Of a stretch of DNA of 64,000 bases, positions 45,906 to 58,620 are shown piece by piece. The stretch's first letter is position 1. Every line of letters begins with the position of its first letter. Under the pieces are notes generated by a model that had not been told where the DNA came from, did no database searches, and saw only the letters and a program-made list of their open reading frames with translations. Made by a program: the position numbers and the translations under genes. The stretch lies in NCBI GenBank assembly GCA_029339505.1, contig JAQISU010001235.1, positions 40,416,815 through 40,480,814 of the forward strand. The letters run 5' to 3'. This DNA comes from Unio delphinus. Taxonomy: Eukaryota > Mollusca > Bivalvia > Unionida > Unionidae.

Positions 45906-46376
45906 AACTAATGAATACACAAATCTGTATTAAATACTACATAGGATATATTACAAATGTTACGTCATTTAATTAAATATTTACCTCATCTATATAATTA
46001 AACCACTTAAATGAGCATTGGTGTTGAACAAAAACACACATCATTTTCAACATATTAATATTAAACGTTTGATTGAACCAACAAAGCAATTATTTCTCAT
46101 GTATGATAAATATCGTTTTTGTCATTAAAATGCAAATCTATAGTACGTTCATAGCTCATATAAGATGCACACTAAACACGTTTTCATTTTATATTTGCTA
46201 TATTTTAAACCGTTTTAATAAAAAAGAAAGTATTTTGCTCGACGAGGAGAGTTTGCTTTATATATTTATTTTTGAAAATCATCAACTTACTTTCTTATGA
46301 ACTGTATTTATAAAGTATTTATTGGAGAAAAACATAAATTGATAAAGGCAAAGTTTGTACCAAATCAATATATACA

Positions 46377-46640
46377 TAATGGTAGACAATATACCTATAG
46401 AGTAAATAGATACCTAATGGTAGACAATATACCTATAGAGTAAATAGATACCTAATGGTAGACAATATACCTATAGAGTAAATAGATACCTAATGGTAGA
46501 CAATATACCTATAGAGTAAATAGATACCTAATGGTAGACAATATACCTATAGAGTAAATAGATACATAATGGTAGACAATATAACTATACAGTAAATAGA
46601 TACATAATGGTAGACAATATACCTATACAGTATGTACCAT
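46377..46640 (+). repeat. 38-bp minisatellite (about 7 units)
   Basis: The unit AATGGTAGACAATATACC, followed by TATAGAGTAAATAGATACCT, repeats about seven times with very few changes, the last units being more diverged. Confidence 0.9.
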
Positions 46641-47126
46641 CTGCTAATGACCATAAAATATATAGGCATAGTTTATGTATTGGTCAATACACAATTTTTG
46701 TAACCAATGATGACTAGAAATAACAATTATGCACAAATAAAATATTAAACTAAAATTTCTGACATGTACGATAGTTATACAATTATGTAATATTTAATTG
46801 TTATTTGATGACTCCAGATAAATATTGGAAATGTATAACTTATTTGGTACAACATAACGACAACGTAATGACAGCATAATGACATAACTCAAATGCGAAT
46901 TCGTATTACACTTTACTAATCGTCTTCTGTTACTTGCTTACCAAATTAAAGCAAAATATGTAAATGTCTAGCAATAAATGTAAAAATCATTTGTATTTAA
47001 CTTTGAAAAGTTCATCCATTATAACGTGGATAATGTTCCAGTGCAGTTGTTAATGATAGAACCGCCATTACCACAAAATGATACCACCACTAGTACAACC
47101 CTCATTCTCAAACCAGCACAACACCA

Positions 47127-47127
<1 letters not shown>

Positions 47128-47181
<54 letters not shown>

Positions 47182-47225
47182 GAATAATGTTATTATTATC
47201 ATCACCACCATAGTCGTCGTCATCG

Positions 47226-47260
<35 letters not shown>

Positions 47261-47262
47261 GC
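47128..47262. repeat. (ATA)n and (ATC)n microsatellites
   Basis: About 50 bp of ATA (47128-47178) and about 38 bp of ATC (47225-47262), lying about 600 bp upstream of the forkhead gene. Confidence 0.85.
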
Positions 47263-47646
47263 CACCACTACTGCTAGTACTTATATTATATTAGATGTTA
47301 CTGTTTTACATGTTTTTGTTTAGCTTTTTAAACCTGGAAACAAAATTATCATAAGTTTTAGTTTCTTACATATGGGTTATTTAATATGCAGTTTAGTCTT
47401 CCTCGCATACATATTATCACATAAAAGCAATAATTAATTCATACGAGCTATCTCAGTCAAAGTCGACATAATGTGAGCCAACACATGTTTTTGTAATATA
47501 TTTACAAAAATAATAATCTTGCCGAACTCAGAATGGCTTACTTGGTTTCTTTGATCCTGCGCAATTACTTAAACAAACCTATCTATTGTTATTTACGTTG
47601 AGACGTTTTGCTCTAAAGAGGCTCCGCGGCGACAACAAAAACTCCT

Positions 47647-47660
47647 GGGTGTCGACACCC
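47647..47660. promoter_or_regulatory. 14-bp palindrome upstream of the forkhead gene
   Basis: GGGTGTCGACACCC is a perfect 14-bp palindrome in a locally GC-richer stretch (47610-47680) about 210 bp upstream of the probable ATG. It could be a dimer-binding site in the promoter or 5' leader. No other support. Confidence 0.25.
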
Positions 47661-47870
47661 GTCTTGAGAACCTGTCGTGCGTGAAAACATACAAAGATTA
47701 AATAGGGGAGAGGGTAGCACGTGGATCATTTACCGTCTAAACTGCCTGTGCAGCCTGATAGTTTGAGATTGAGAAATGTATGCCACTTACATTTTATTAG
47801 TGCTTGCTTACTAACTTGCAACATTTTATCAGCAGTTTTCAGAGAGGACTTAAGTTTGCTATTTTCTCAG

Positions 47871-48111
47871 ATGCAGTCAGTACCAGATGTATGTTATTCC
47901 GTTGAAGACAACAAACAATCTTATATGACCATGGAAGGTTCATACGTTAACACAGATATTAAGGTGAAAACTGAACACATGGACTTGTCTCTTTCGTCAA
48001 TGATTGAGAAATACCTGCCTAGTCCAATACCATCTTCTGGACAAGTTTTATCGCCAGTTTCAACCGGGGAGCCAGAATCCAGAAATTATTCCAAAGATGA
48101 TTCTGCCATCG
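47871..48111 (+). CDS. Forkhead-box transcription factor, coding exon 1
   Basis: First coding exon of the gene completed at 54238-55334. The ATG at 47871 begins MQSVPDVCYSVEDN. The frame is open further upstream but without an ATG, and a splice-acceptor-like TTTGCTATTTTCTCAG ends exactly at 47870, so a 5' untranslated exon probably joins here. The exon encodes 80 residues plus one base of the next codon: an acidic start, then VKTEHMDLSLSSMIEKYLP and a Ser/Pro-rich stretch, with no known domain. It ends at a clean donor (ATCG|GTAGGT). Without splicing the frame stops two codons later. Exon 2 continues in the matching phase. Confidence 0.78.
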
Positions 48112-49885
48112 GTAGGTAGCAATAGCAATAACTGTTAATGATGTTGTTTATATTTATTGCAATTTTTGTTTCTCAATTTCACTTTTTCCCCATTTCATTG
48201 TTTAAGTTTTCAACAGGATCACACTGAGAAAACTTTGAGCATACGGGCATTTTCCTCGCCCTAAAACAATAGTAAACTTTGAGCATGCGGGCATTTTCCC
48301 CAACTTTTCGTTACAGGTTTGAAACATAACGAATAAAATAGAAAAGTAATTTATTAACCGGAAGTATATATTATTTTATGGTCTTAATAACACCATTACA
48401 TTCAACATTTCTTTCCAATTCCTGCATGATAGTGCTTATTCGTTTTCTGAATTCACGATCAACAATCTCTCTTGAGTAAATAGTATAATTATTCGATCTG
48501 AACCGTGAAATAGCATTTTTCTATAGTGATTTATCTCGTTAAAAACGTTTTTGACGTACCAAGGTTTAATAAATTTAGAATATGATTCTTCCCGTTAATT
48601 AAATGGTTATGCTATCTCTGGTGATTTTTCTATGGTGAAATTTGGGGGTTACTATTTCTGGTGTAGTAAAATTATGTCTTAATATGCACAAGGAGAGCAG
48701 ACGTCTTTAAAACCCTAACTCCAATGTACATATTACTGTTGATTATATTAGTGTTTTTCATCTCTCATATTCCACTATTTTCAAATATCATATCTGCATC
48801 CATTGTTGCTGTCTCAGTCATGCATAATACGAGGTTTTAACAATATGACCCTGTCAGAGGACAATCATTACATGTATAGATGGCTTCAATCAGTCACACC
48901 TTCCTAATGCGATAGTAATTATCATTACCATCCGAGGGAGAAACCATACACCTCGGACCAAAGACGAAACGAGTTGCTCAAGCTCTGGGACAACTCTGAT
49001 GAACTACAGCCAGCCCCTACGGCATACAATGACTGGGCTAAACGTGCCAGTGCAGTGCTTATTCTATAAGTGCGCTTTCTTTGATATCATTTCTATAATA
49101 TTTGCCTGCTTTAAGTAAATATGTACATGTAAATCGGAAATAGCGTTCGATTTTCCATCTTTAACAAGCTAGCTATTTCTGGTAGAATAAATTACCGAAA
49201 CAAACGGAAAGAAAAGGAAGTATTCACCTGAACCGTTGGTACTAGTCGGTTTACTTCATCCTTTAAATTGTTTAATTCAATTTGTAATCAATGCGCATCA
49301 TTTAGTATCATCCCTTTGATCATATGTCTTATTTAAACAAACGTTTTAAACGGAGCGCAATGTTAATATTTATTGAACGGAATACACACTTGCTTGCACA
49401 CAAAACAATCATTTAAATAAACTCAGTTGATTTTAAATACAATTAAAGAAAGAATCATACAAATTATATAATTGCTTTTGCATCCACGGAACATAATAAA
49501 TTAAAAAAAATATTTTCTTCGACATAAAGAAATTTCTGTTAATAGTGATGTAGTGATCCATACATAATAAGTATTACATAGGTACTCTGAGAAAAATCAT
49601 ACATATTAAAATGTACATTTCATGTATTTCCTTAAAATGTTTGATGTATAATTATACCTATGCTAAAGATAATATATAATACAAACGTCGTTCACTTTGC
49701 AGCATTCCAAGTCCATTCCGGTGATTTCGTCCAATTACTTATTTCTATTACTCTTCGCATCTATAATCTATTGATTTGTACACGTGATAATCATTTTTTA
49801 AAATTCAAACTAGATTTACAAACCGATTTTTTTATTTTTTTGGTGGTGGGTGCAAACAGTAGCATCATTTTCAAAGTCGAAATAG

Positions 49886-50323
49886 TTGCATCATTCAACG
49901 ACTACATATCAACATCATTAAAAGTCCAAATAGCGTCTTTAAAAGTCCAAATCTCATCATTAAAAGTATACATAACATCATTTAAAGTCCAAATACTTGT
50001 ATCATTAATAGTCCAATTAGTTGCATCATTAAAAGTCCACATAGCAGCATTAAAAGTCCAAATAGTTGCATCATTAAAAGTCCACATAGCAGCATTAAAA
50101 GTCCAAATAGTTGCATCATTAAAAGTCCACATAGTAGCATTAAAAGTCCAAATAGTTGCATCATTAAAAGTCCACATAGTAGCATTAAAAGTCCAAATAG
50201 TTGCATCATTAAAAATCCACATAGCAGCATTAAAAGTCCAAATAGTTGCATCATTAAAAGTCCACATAGCAGCATTAAAAGTCCAAATAGTTGCATCATT
50301 AAAAGTCCACATAGTAGCATTAT
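49886..50323. repeat. 45-bp minisatellite in the forkhead intron
   Basis: A 45-bp unit made of two diverged halves (GTCCAAATAGTTGCATCATT plus AAAA, and GTCCACATAGCAGCATT plus AAAA) repeats about seven times, with single half-units at the left edge. Because 45 is a multiple of three, frames stay open on both strands. The minus-strand frame 50507-49902 reads a 15-residue MWTFNDATIWTFNAA repeat behind a non-repetitive amino end. Confidence 0.9.
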
Positions 50324-51578
50324 GAAAACTCCGAATATCTGCATAATTAGAAGTCCATAATGTGTCATCATCTCGAATTATTTCATGAAGAAGCATATAA
50401 TTCATTAATAAATATTTTTCATATTGTCTGCGCTCATGTTTAAGACTTTTCAAATAACCGCAAATTTCACAAGAACATGCGACGTTTCGCTCGAGGGGCC
50501 AAACCAATTAATACATAGGCCATTGAAAAACTGCTTGCAAGAATAATCGAACTCCATGGCGCTTAAATCCTATATTGTTTACTTTTAATAGATGTGAAAG
50601 TCTTGCATTCGTTGTAGAGACTTCCAGATTTTCGCACCCGAGTTGAAATAAATACACACTTATCTATTTTAGGTGATGCATGTTTTTTTTTAAAACTTAT
50701 TACCTGAAAAAATGTAAACAAGTGCGTCCAAAATTAGGACAACGTGTATAGCACATGCTTATAAGTCGGGTGCTAGTGCAAAATTCATAGACCCTAGACT
50801 GCTGTAGCATAATGCGCATGCATATATGGGTCAGTGCAGGTAGGAGTAATTGTTAGAACAAATATCATGCGACGAGAGTTCAGGGTAGAGTTTTTGTAGC
50901 TGGACCCAGTTCATACTAGAATACATACGGTAGTTATTTTGCCCTCTTCTATTTTACGCTTTGTTTTGGCGGTATATGTATTGATGTCGAAGGAAATGGA
51001 TCCAGTAAACGCTTTCATTGTGGTCAGTTAGAATTACATAAAATCTGTATTTTAATTAATGTCTATACTTGTACTGGTGAACTTTACAGTTTTTCAAAGT
51101 CAGCCAAACGTAAAGCGATTAATGATAGGTGCTTCAGTCTGCGCGTGGTAACATGTCTCCACTGATTGAGGATGTTTTTATTCTGAATTCTAAAAACATC
51201 ATTAAAAAGCCCTTATAGTTTTTAATTTAAAATGTCTCGATTACCATCAGTGTTCTCTCGAACTGAGCACTGAGAAAAATACACACACACGCACACACAT
51301 GTTGCACAGGACATTTGCATGTTTCGTTCTATTCCTTAATAAGGGTGTCTAATTTGTTTTGCAAAATTAAAAGATAACGTTGATATCGATTATATCAGAC
51401 GATTATATCAGACGATTATATCAGAGGTGTTGATGTGTGGGCAAGTGTGTGAGGTTCATGAGAAATTATCGTGAATTATTTATTATCACAGTTTCTTCCC
51501 TTTGACTGAAAATGAGAAGCATTTTGACCACGAGGTGAAAACAATTAAACTATTCACACGGTATATACCTGTTGATAT

Positions 51579-51825
51579 GGGGCCCCAAGTGGCCGAGTAG
51601 TTTAAAGCGCTCACCGTTACGGATCACTGCCATCTCACTACTGTCTGCAAGGGTTCGAGTCTTAGGCATGGCTAATGCGGGTATGTGAGAACGCTTGGCG
51701 GTAGCTTCTCGTGGGTCGGTGGTTCTTTCCGGGATTTTCCTGGGTTCTTCTTCCACCATTAATACTGGCCGCCATGTATAGTCTATATTGTGCTGAAAAA
51801 TGTCGTTAAACCCTACAACAACAAC
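51579..51825 (+). mobile_element. tRNA-derived SINE, family 1, copy 2
   Basis: Plus-strand copy starting GGGGCCCC, then the A box AGTGGCCGAGTAGTTT and B-box GGGTTCGAGTCT. The body includes ACTGGCCGCCATGTATAG and the tail is GTCGTTAAACCCTACAACAA. It lies within the forkhead intron. Confidence 0.8.
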
Positions 51826-52145
51826 GTCTTGATATAACCAACCTGTTAGTTTCCATTATGAAAAGTTCATTTAAGACGAGCAAATTTACATTGAGGTCAT
51901 TTCCATTGCTAAACGTTCGTTTCCCAAGAGCAAATTTACACCATTATTCCTTCCACTATACTTTCCATTGCGTCAACACTGTGATGACATGATTAAAAGT
52001 CTCATCAATTCAAAGTTTGTAAAGGTCAAAGGTCAGTTGAAAGAGTACTAATTGGAAGATTATCCTGGTTACCATATGTACCCTATACACTCGCTATTCA
52101 ATTGGGTACAACAGCATAGGCCTAATCTGTCTTCACATAATTCTA

Positions 52146-52472
<327 letters not shown>

Positions 52473-53301
52473 TGTTACATAAGGTTATGTCTTAATGTAA
52501 TGCGTAGAACATGTCTTGTATACTCGGATTAAAATGGAAATCTCCAAGATATCTTCAAATATGATATCGAATTTACTCAGGTTGTAGTCTATGTTGCGTG
52601 TTGCCCTGATTACTCGTAACAAACTGCACATACCCAGGTCTGTCGGCGTATTATGCAACGACCGATCTGGGTCTAAAGTATGCATTTGAACTCAGCTTAT
52701 AAGTATTTACAGCCTACAACGAGTTTTGCATATATGATCCAAGTAATAATTGACTTTAGGTCAAATACAATAGATCATTGATACAAATAGGGTCGAGATT
52801 GCCCATCTTCAGAAAAACCAGGCTATTGAGAAATTTAAACAATATTCGGGCAATGTAAACAATAACATTCATGATGTTACATTTCTATAATTGCTTTAAA
52901 AGTTCAAGAACAACAAATATTTGGGGAAAAAACGCTGCACTTTAGACAATCGAGTAGACACCATGTAGAAATGGCTTTTCTTTCGCTGAGATCATTTCTG
53001 CAATTTGGAATCAAATTTCAAACTTCATGACAATGAAGTAAATTAAAAAAAAAATGAAAACTGGGAATACATAAAAAAATTTAAATGCAACGTTCCTAGC
53101 ACTACAAAGAAATAAATGTCCCTAATTTCATTGAAATATTCCTCCCCAAAAATCTTTATTTATGGGTATTGATTCAGTTTTACTTACATGTACCTAACTG
53201 AATATTCATCCAGAGGGATGAAGTTTGTAATCGGATTAACCAAAATATGGATTGTTCATCTATTACAGTTGTAATTCGGTTATTCGACATTGTTGACTAT
53301 G

Positions 53302-53487
53302 TGTAAAATGACTCCAGATAATTAATGTGACTCTCCATACCAATGTAAAATGACTCCAGATAATTAATTTGACTCTCCAGACCAATCGTATGTAAAATGA
53401 CTCCAGATAATTAATTTGACTCTCCACACCAATCGTATGTAAAATGACTCCAGATGATTAATTTGACTCTCCACACCAATCGTATGC
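53302..53487 (+). repeat. 47-bp minisatellite (4 units)
   Basis: The unit starting TGTAAAATGACTCCAGATAA and ending CACCAATCGTA is 47 bp and repeats four times; the first unit is shorter. Confidence 0.85.
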
Positions 53488-54052
53488 AAAGTTATCATCT
53501 AGCTTTGGTTTGACATACTAAAATATAAACGATCTCGTTTCTAATCAAGGCGTCTGATAATCCCAAATTTATTCAATAAATAGTTAAAGGCAAGAGCTGT
53601 CGATCTTTTGTTTATAACTGCAACTATTTTCACATCAATCTGATAACTTAAACATACGTGATTTTTTTTATTCCTTTAACCTGCTTACATTCAAGTAATA
53701 ATTTAAGATTCAAAGAAGTTTTATTTACATGCGAAGACCCGATTCGCCATAAATATCTGACAACTCATGATCCCTCCTAACATTTATTTGCAAAATGTGT
53801 TCAAAAACATTTGGGAGTTAAACATGGTATTCCATACATAGACGTCCACCTGCTAATTAGAGAATTCAGTTGGATTAGTCCTTAGAAAGCTTTTCTATTC
53901 GGCTTTACATGCACATGTAGGCTAACTTTTAATGTTGGCCAATATTTCGATATTCAAATGTGCTATTTATGCTAAAAAATTACTTAAATATAATTTAACA
54001 CTTTACTTAAAATGATAATTTGGGGTATTTAAAATATTTAAATTGATTGCGT

Positions 54053-54097
<45 letters not shown>
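54053..54097. repeat. (CA)n microsatellite near the 3' splice site
   Basis: About 44 bp of CA located roughly 140 bp upstream of the acceptor at 54237. CA runs close to 3' splice sites can affect splicing efficiency; no direct evidence here. Confidence 0.9.
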
Positions 54098-54237
54098 ATC
54101 CTCTCTTCCTCGCACTGAGTTTAATTTCAAATCAGTATTAAAGAGCAAATATCAACTTAGATAAACGTGTAAAATTTAAGAGAGGATACATTAATGAATT
54201 GCTTTTTTCTTCTTTTTTAAACACTTTTCTTTCATAG

Positions 54238-55334
54238 GTAACAGTATCGGCGAGTCAGACGAGAATCTCAGCAGTGCCGACCAACACTTGACAGAAGACA
54301 GTGGCTTGGCTGACGACGTTGCATCTGTTGAATCACAAGAAGGGCTCCCACTTAAGTCTCGAAAGAGAAAGCGACCCATTCCTCAAGGCAAACCTCCGTA
54401 CAGCTATATAGCTCTAATAAGCATGGCCATCGCCAACTCTCCGGAAAGAAAGTTGACTCTTCACGATATTTACAAGTTCATCACAGACAGATTTCCTTAC
54501 TTCCGGGATCACTTGAACCCAAAGGGTTGGAGAGGGTCCATCCGTCATAACCTGGCGCTGAACGATTGCTTTGTCAAGCTTCCCCGCTTGCCAGGAAGGA
54601 AAGGTCACGAGTGGGCGATTGACCCGGAATATGAAGACATGTTTGACCATGGCAGTTTTCTTCGCAGAAGGTACCGCTATAAGGAGGGAGTGAGGAAAAA
54701 AGATATTAAAGTGTTACCGTCTTACTATCCAAATGATGCTGTAGAGCAGAGACTGCATAACCTCAATGAAGATGAACACTACCAAATGCAAAATTATAAG
54801 ATGAAACCGCCACCTATGTATCCCGGTCCTAGTACGGCGACAAGCAGTCATAGAGGGGTAGCTAGTAGCGTGGACTCTTCCTGCTGGACACCATATCTCC
54901 ACTCGACCATGCCACGTCAAAGTCCTCCACCGAGTTATTCATTTACAGAACCAGTGTCACCACCAACTTGTCACAACTCAAACAAGACAAACAACTTGCT
55001 GGAATGTTCACAGGGAACCATGCAGCCGCCATCTTGCAGTTTTCAGGGTAATTCCCATTCCGTCAACTGCTTTCAGATTCCACAATCTACGCTACCACCA
55101 AATACGTATAGCAACGAGAGATGCCAAATGACAAGGAGCAGAGAACTTCCTGTTCAATCAATACATCCCTTGAACATTAATTTTTACAACCACAACTCCA
55201 ATTATTTTGAATCTAATCCTTTTAGGAGCCAATTCCCATATTCTTACACACCTTACAACGGATCTTTCACATCCGATATGCCTGGAAAATATACTACAGG
55301 ATCCATGAATGGCACACACGGGCCTCTATTTTGA
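54238..55334 (+). CDS. Forkhead-box transcription factor (FoxAB-like), coding exon 2
   Basis: Main coding exon, giving a 445-residue protein with exon 1. Residues about 122-128 are a basic nuclear-localisation-like run (RKRKRP). The winged-helix DNA-binding domain spans about residues 132-231, starting [20 protein letters not shown] and ending [11 protein letters not shown]. The recognition helix reads [15 protein letters not shown], where the usual Asn before Ser-Ile-Arg-His is Gly. The wing has KGHEWAIDP instead of the common GKGNYW form. The rest is Ser/Pro/Asn-rich, typical of regulatory tails. FoxAB is my best guess from the wing and the [11 protein letters not shown] end; FoxE is the main alternative. 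The acceptor is TTTCATAG|GTAACAG. It acts in the nucleus as a sequence-specific regulator, known from the family. Confidence 0.92.
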
Positions 55335-55496
55335 TACTAAAATATTTTTTTAAAATTGAATATTGTAGTGATCACTTATTTATCTTTACTATTGAAGTTA
55401 ATTTTCAATATGACAATATTTTGAATGGAAATGATCTTTTTTCTGGAATAACTGGTAATTTAATGTTTTCTTGATATATTATATGCCATTGAATGA

Positions 55497-55502
55497 AATA
55501 AA
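55497..55502 (+). promoter_or_regulatory. Polyadenylation signal of the forkhead gene
   Basis: AATAAA lies about 165 bp after the stop codon, within ATGAAATAAAATGCG. A later candidate lies near 55713. Either could end the transcript. Confidence 0.5.
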
Positions 55503-56394
55503 ATGCGAACATTCTTGATAATTCACACTTCAACCCTTGGCACAAGGACACATTATCTCATCACGCATTGTAACATTCACATACGAATCCCCAATTTCAT
55601 GTCAAATAATTCGCTGAATATATAGGCCTTTTAAATCTAATCATTGCATCAATACCTTTCATTGTGAATATTGTTGTACATACGTTTAACAGTGCTAATA
55701 TCTACAAATTGAATAAATATTTTATTTCCTATTTTCCATTTATTTTAATTATGGCCATTATTGACGGAATGTAGACTTTATTATTTTTTTTTCACAGATA
55801 AATTATTTTGACAACACTGGACAAATATTAAATTAAATTATTTTGCAGTAGGTAAATAATAACTTCAAAATTATTGTCATCATTCACCAAAAATGCAATT
55901 AGTAACCTACTATATCTAGAAATACATTTTAAAAAAGGTAAATGTTGTTTGATATGCTTTCATGAACTGTAACAGCTTTCTATCACTACCTTTGTGGCAG
56001 CATTTCAATATTAGAAAGATGAAAATTGAGGGACAGTGTGTATAAGGTAGTATTTTTTAGAAACCATCCGTATATTAAAAAAATAATGCTCAGCTAATTC
56101 AAAAATGGATAAGGACGACAACGACTGTTTTACCTTGTAATACGTTATTCCGCTTTAATCTTAAAGGTCTTCTTTTGTTTATTAAAATTTATTGCTAACA
56201 CAAAGTATTTATTTCTTGACTTTCTGACACAATTCCTTTTTAAATGCAGGAAACGTGAGGCAATTACGTGTTAAAATGTTAACGTATGTATCCCGTTTAG
56301 TCACATTTAGAATAAAACGCTACTGTTCATCACTACACATCAATTCATCTACTTTTCCATCCTTCCTTTAATTGATGAAACTTCCATCCGTTAT
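55503..56394. other. 3' flank of the forkhead gene; no further gene seen
   Basis: AT-rich, with no supported coding region, RNA gene or repeat. Confidence 0.5.
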
Positions 56395-56448
<54 letters not shown>

Positions 56449-56483
56449 CATCCATCCATCCATCCATCCATCCATCCATCCAT
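56395..56483. repeat. (CTAT)n-(CCAT)n microsatellite
   Basis: About 53 bp of CTAT followed by about 35 bp of CCAT. Confidence 0.92.
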
Positions 56484-57051
56484 GGTCGACCATTAAATAT
56501 GTCAACAAAATGGGGGAAGGGGGTTTGAAGAAGTTTGACAATTGTTGACAGGACATGGGAAGGGGGGAGTTCAAGATAAATTGACGTCAGCAATGTTTTT
56601 TACAATGAATTTAATAAATTAAAAAATAGGAAATTAGTCGGTGCGTTGGTATGGTACACACTCGCTCTCCCGTCAACAGCCCACCAGTTTAATCCTAAAT
56701 TAATGAATCAGCCACTATGCCCATTATAACAATTTAGGAACATTTGGCTTCCCATGGGAAGATGATAGAAGCTAGAATATAAAGTCTCGATTTTTCATGA
56801 TTGAAAGTATTATAGTAAATTTTAAATTGCTAAAGAAGTTAAAAAAATGTATTAAAACTTATTTGTAGATCTTTTGATTTCCATAATTCTATTTTAAGCA
56901 TAAAAGCCAGCCGTATAAAATATTGTTAGTTTGTACGGGGGTAAAAATGTTTTGACATAATTTTAGTAGGGTGTCACTGTTAGTTTGAAAGTTGTTGACA
57001 AGGGGGTGGGGGAGTTTGTAAAAAATTGCCTAAAATTGTTGACATCCCCCC

Positions 57052-57147
<96 letters not shown>

Positions 57148-57161
57148 GTCTGTCTGTCTGT
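57052..57161. repeat. (CTAT)n-(CTGT)n microsatellite
   Basis: About 95 bp of CTAT followed by four CTGT units. It directly precedes the 34-bp satellite. Confidence 0.93.
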
Positions 57162-57178
57162 TCGTCCATCCTTCCATC

Positions 57179-58245
57179 CGACTAGACAGACTCTTGCACT
57201 GTAAAACTGGACGGACTAGACATACTCTTGCACTGTAACACAGGACGGATTGGACATAAAATTGTAATTTAGTACTGAACGGACTGAACAGATTGCACTG
57301 TAAAACTGGACGGACTAGACAGACTCTTGCACTGTAAAACTGGACGGACTAGACATACTTTCGCACTGTAACACAGGACGGATTGGACATAAAATTGTAA
57401 TTTAGTACTGAACGGACTGAACAGACTCTTGCACTGTAAAACTGGACGGACTAGACAGACTCTTGCACTGTAAAACTGGACAGACTAGACATACTCTTGC
57501 ACTGTAACACAGGACGGATTGGACATAAAATTGCAAGTTAGTACTGGACGGACTAGACAGACTCTTGCACTGTAACACAGGACGGATTGGACATAAAATT
57601 GTAATTTAGTAATGATGGGACTGAACAGACTCTTGCACTGTAAAACTGGACGGACTAGACAGACTCTTGCACTGTAAAACTGGACGGACTAGACATACTT
57701 TCGCACTGTAACACAGGACGGATTGGACATAAAATTGTAATTTAGTACTGAACGGACTGAACAGACTCTTGCACTGTAAAACTGGACGGACTAGACAGAC
57801 TCTTGCACTGTAAAACTGGACAGACTAGACATACTCTTGCACTGTAACACAGGACGGATTGGACATAAAATTGTAATTTAGTACTGGACGGACTAGACAG
57901 ACTCTTGCACTGTAACACAGGACGGATTGGACACACTCTTTCACTATACAACTTGACGGCCTAAACAGACTCTTGCACTTTAAAACTGGACGGACTAGAC
58001 ATACTGTTGCACTGTAACACAGGACGGATTGGACATAAAATTGTAATTTAGTACTGAAGGGACTGAACAGACTCTTGCACTGTAAAACTGGACGGCCTAA
58101 ACAGACTCTAGCACTTTAAAACTGGACGGACTAGACATACTGTTGCACTGTAACAAAGGACGGATTGGACATAAACTTGTAATTTATTACTGGACGGACT
58201 AGACAAAACTTGAACAGCAAAACTGGACGGACTCGACAGAAACGT
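57179..58245 (+). repeat. 34-bp satellite with higher-order structure
   Basis: About 31 monomers of 34 bp in two main types. One is GGACGGACTAGACAGACTCT followed by TGCACTGTAAAACT. The other is GGACGGATTGGACATAAAAT followed by TGTAATTTAGTACT. Types alternate in larger blocks of about 136 bp (four monomers) and 68 bp (two), so the array has a higher-order repeat. Short frames inside it are artefacts. Confidence 0.9.
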
Positions 58246-58289
58246 ACAAGGCACACTCGGCGTACGCTGGGAATTGTTATACATAGTTC

Positions 58290-58620
58290 CCGAATGACGT
58301 CACATCCGCCGTATTTATGATATTCAGGAAGATTTACTGTTTAGTTTATATGGTGTTTGAAAGTTCAAATCAATGTATTTAATCTAAAGATACTGTTACA
58401 AAATATACTTACATAAACAGAATGGAAATAAAGCTTTCTGTTAGTATCTATATTTGTAATTTATAAGTTGATTCTGCTTCAATGTGCCTTGTTCAAAATG
58501 TTCAATTTTGGTGGTCCTATATAGAAGAAATTGCCTGGTTGCCCATCGTCCAGGTAAAATGGACAAACTATTGTCTGCTAGTGACCTAATCGGGAAGCAT
58601 TTATTATTTGCTTGCATGTA
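58290..58620. repeat. Distant copy of the tRNA-linked segment (no tRNA)
   Basis: Related to 37785-38110: GAATGACGTCA, AGATACTGTTAC, TTTCTGTTAGTATCTAT, ATAAGTTGATT and CATCGTCCAGGTAAA occur in the same order with moderate divergence. No tRNA-Cys sequence is next to it. It directly follows the 34-bp satellite. Confidence 0.6.

Noticed and set aside
47721..47870. Extended amino end of the forkhead protein from a GTG codon
   Set aside because: No ATG occurs in this stretch, and a strong splice-acceptor-like sequence ends exactly before ATG 47871; it is more likely intron or 5' leader.
49886..50323. CRISPR-like regular array (45-bp period)
   Set aside because: The whole unit is repeated with no unique spacers, and the host context is eukaryotic; it is a minisatellite.
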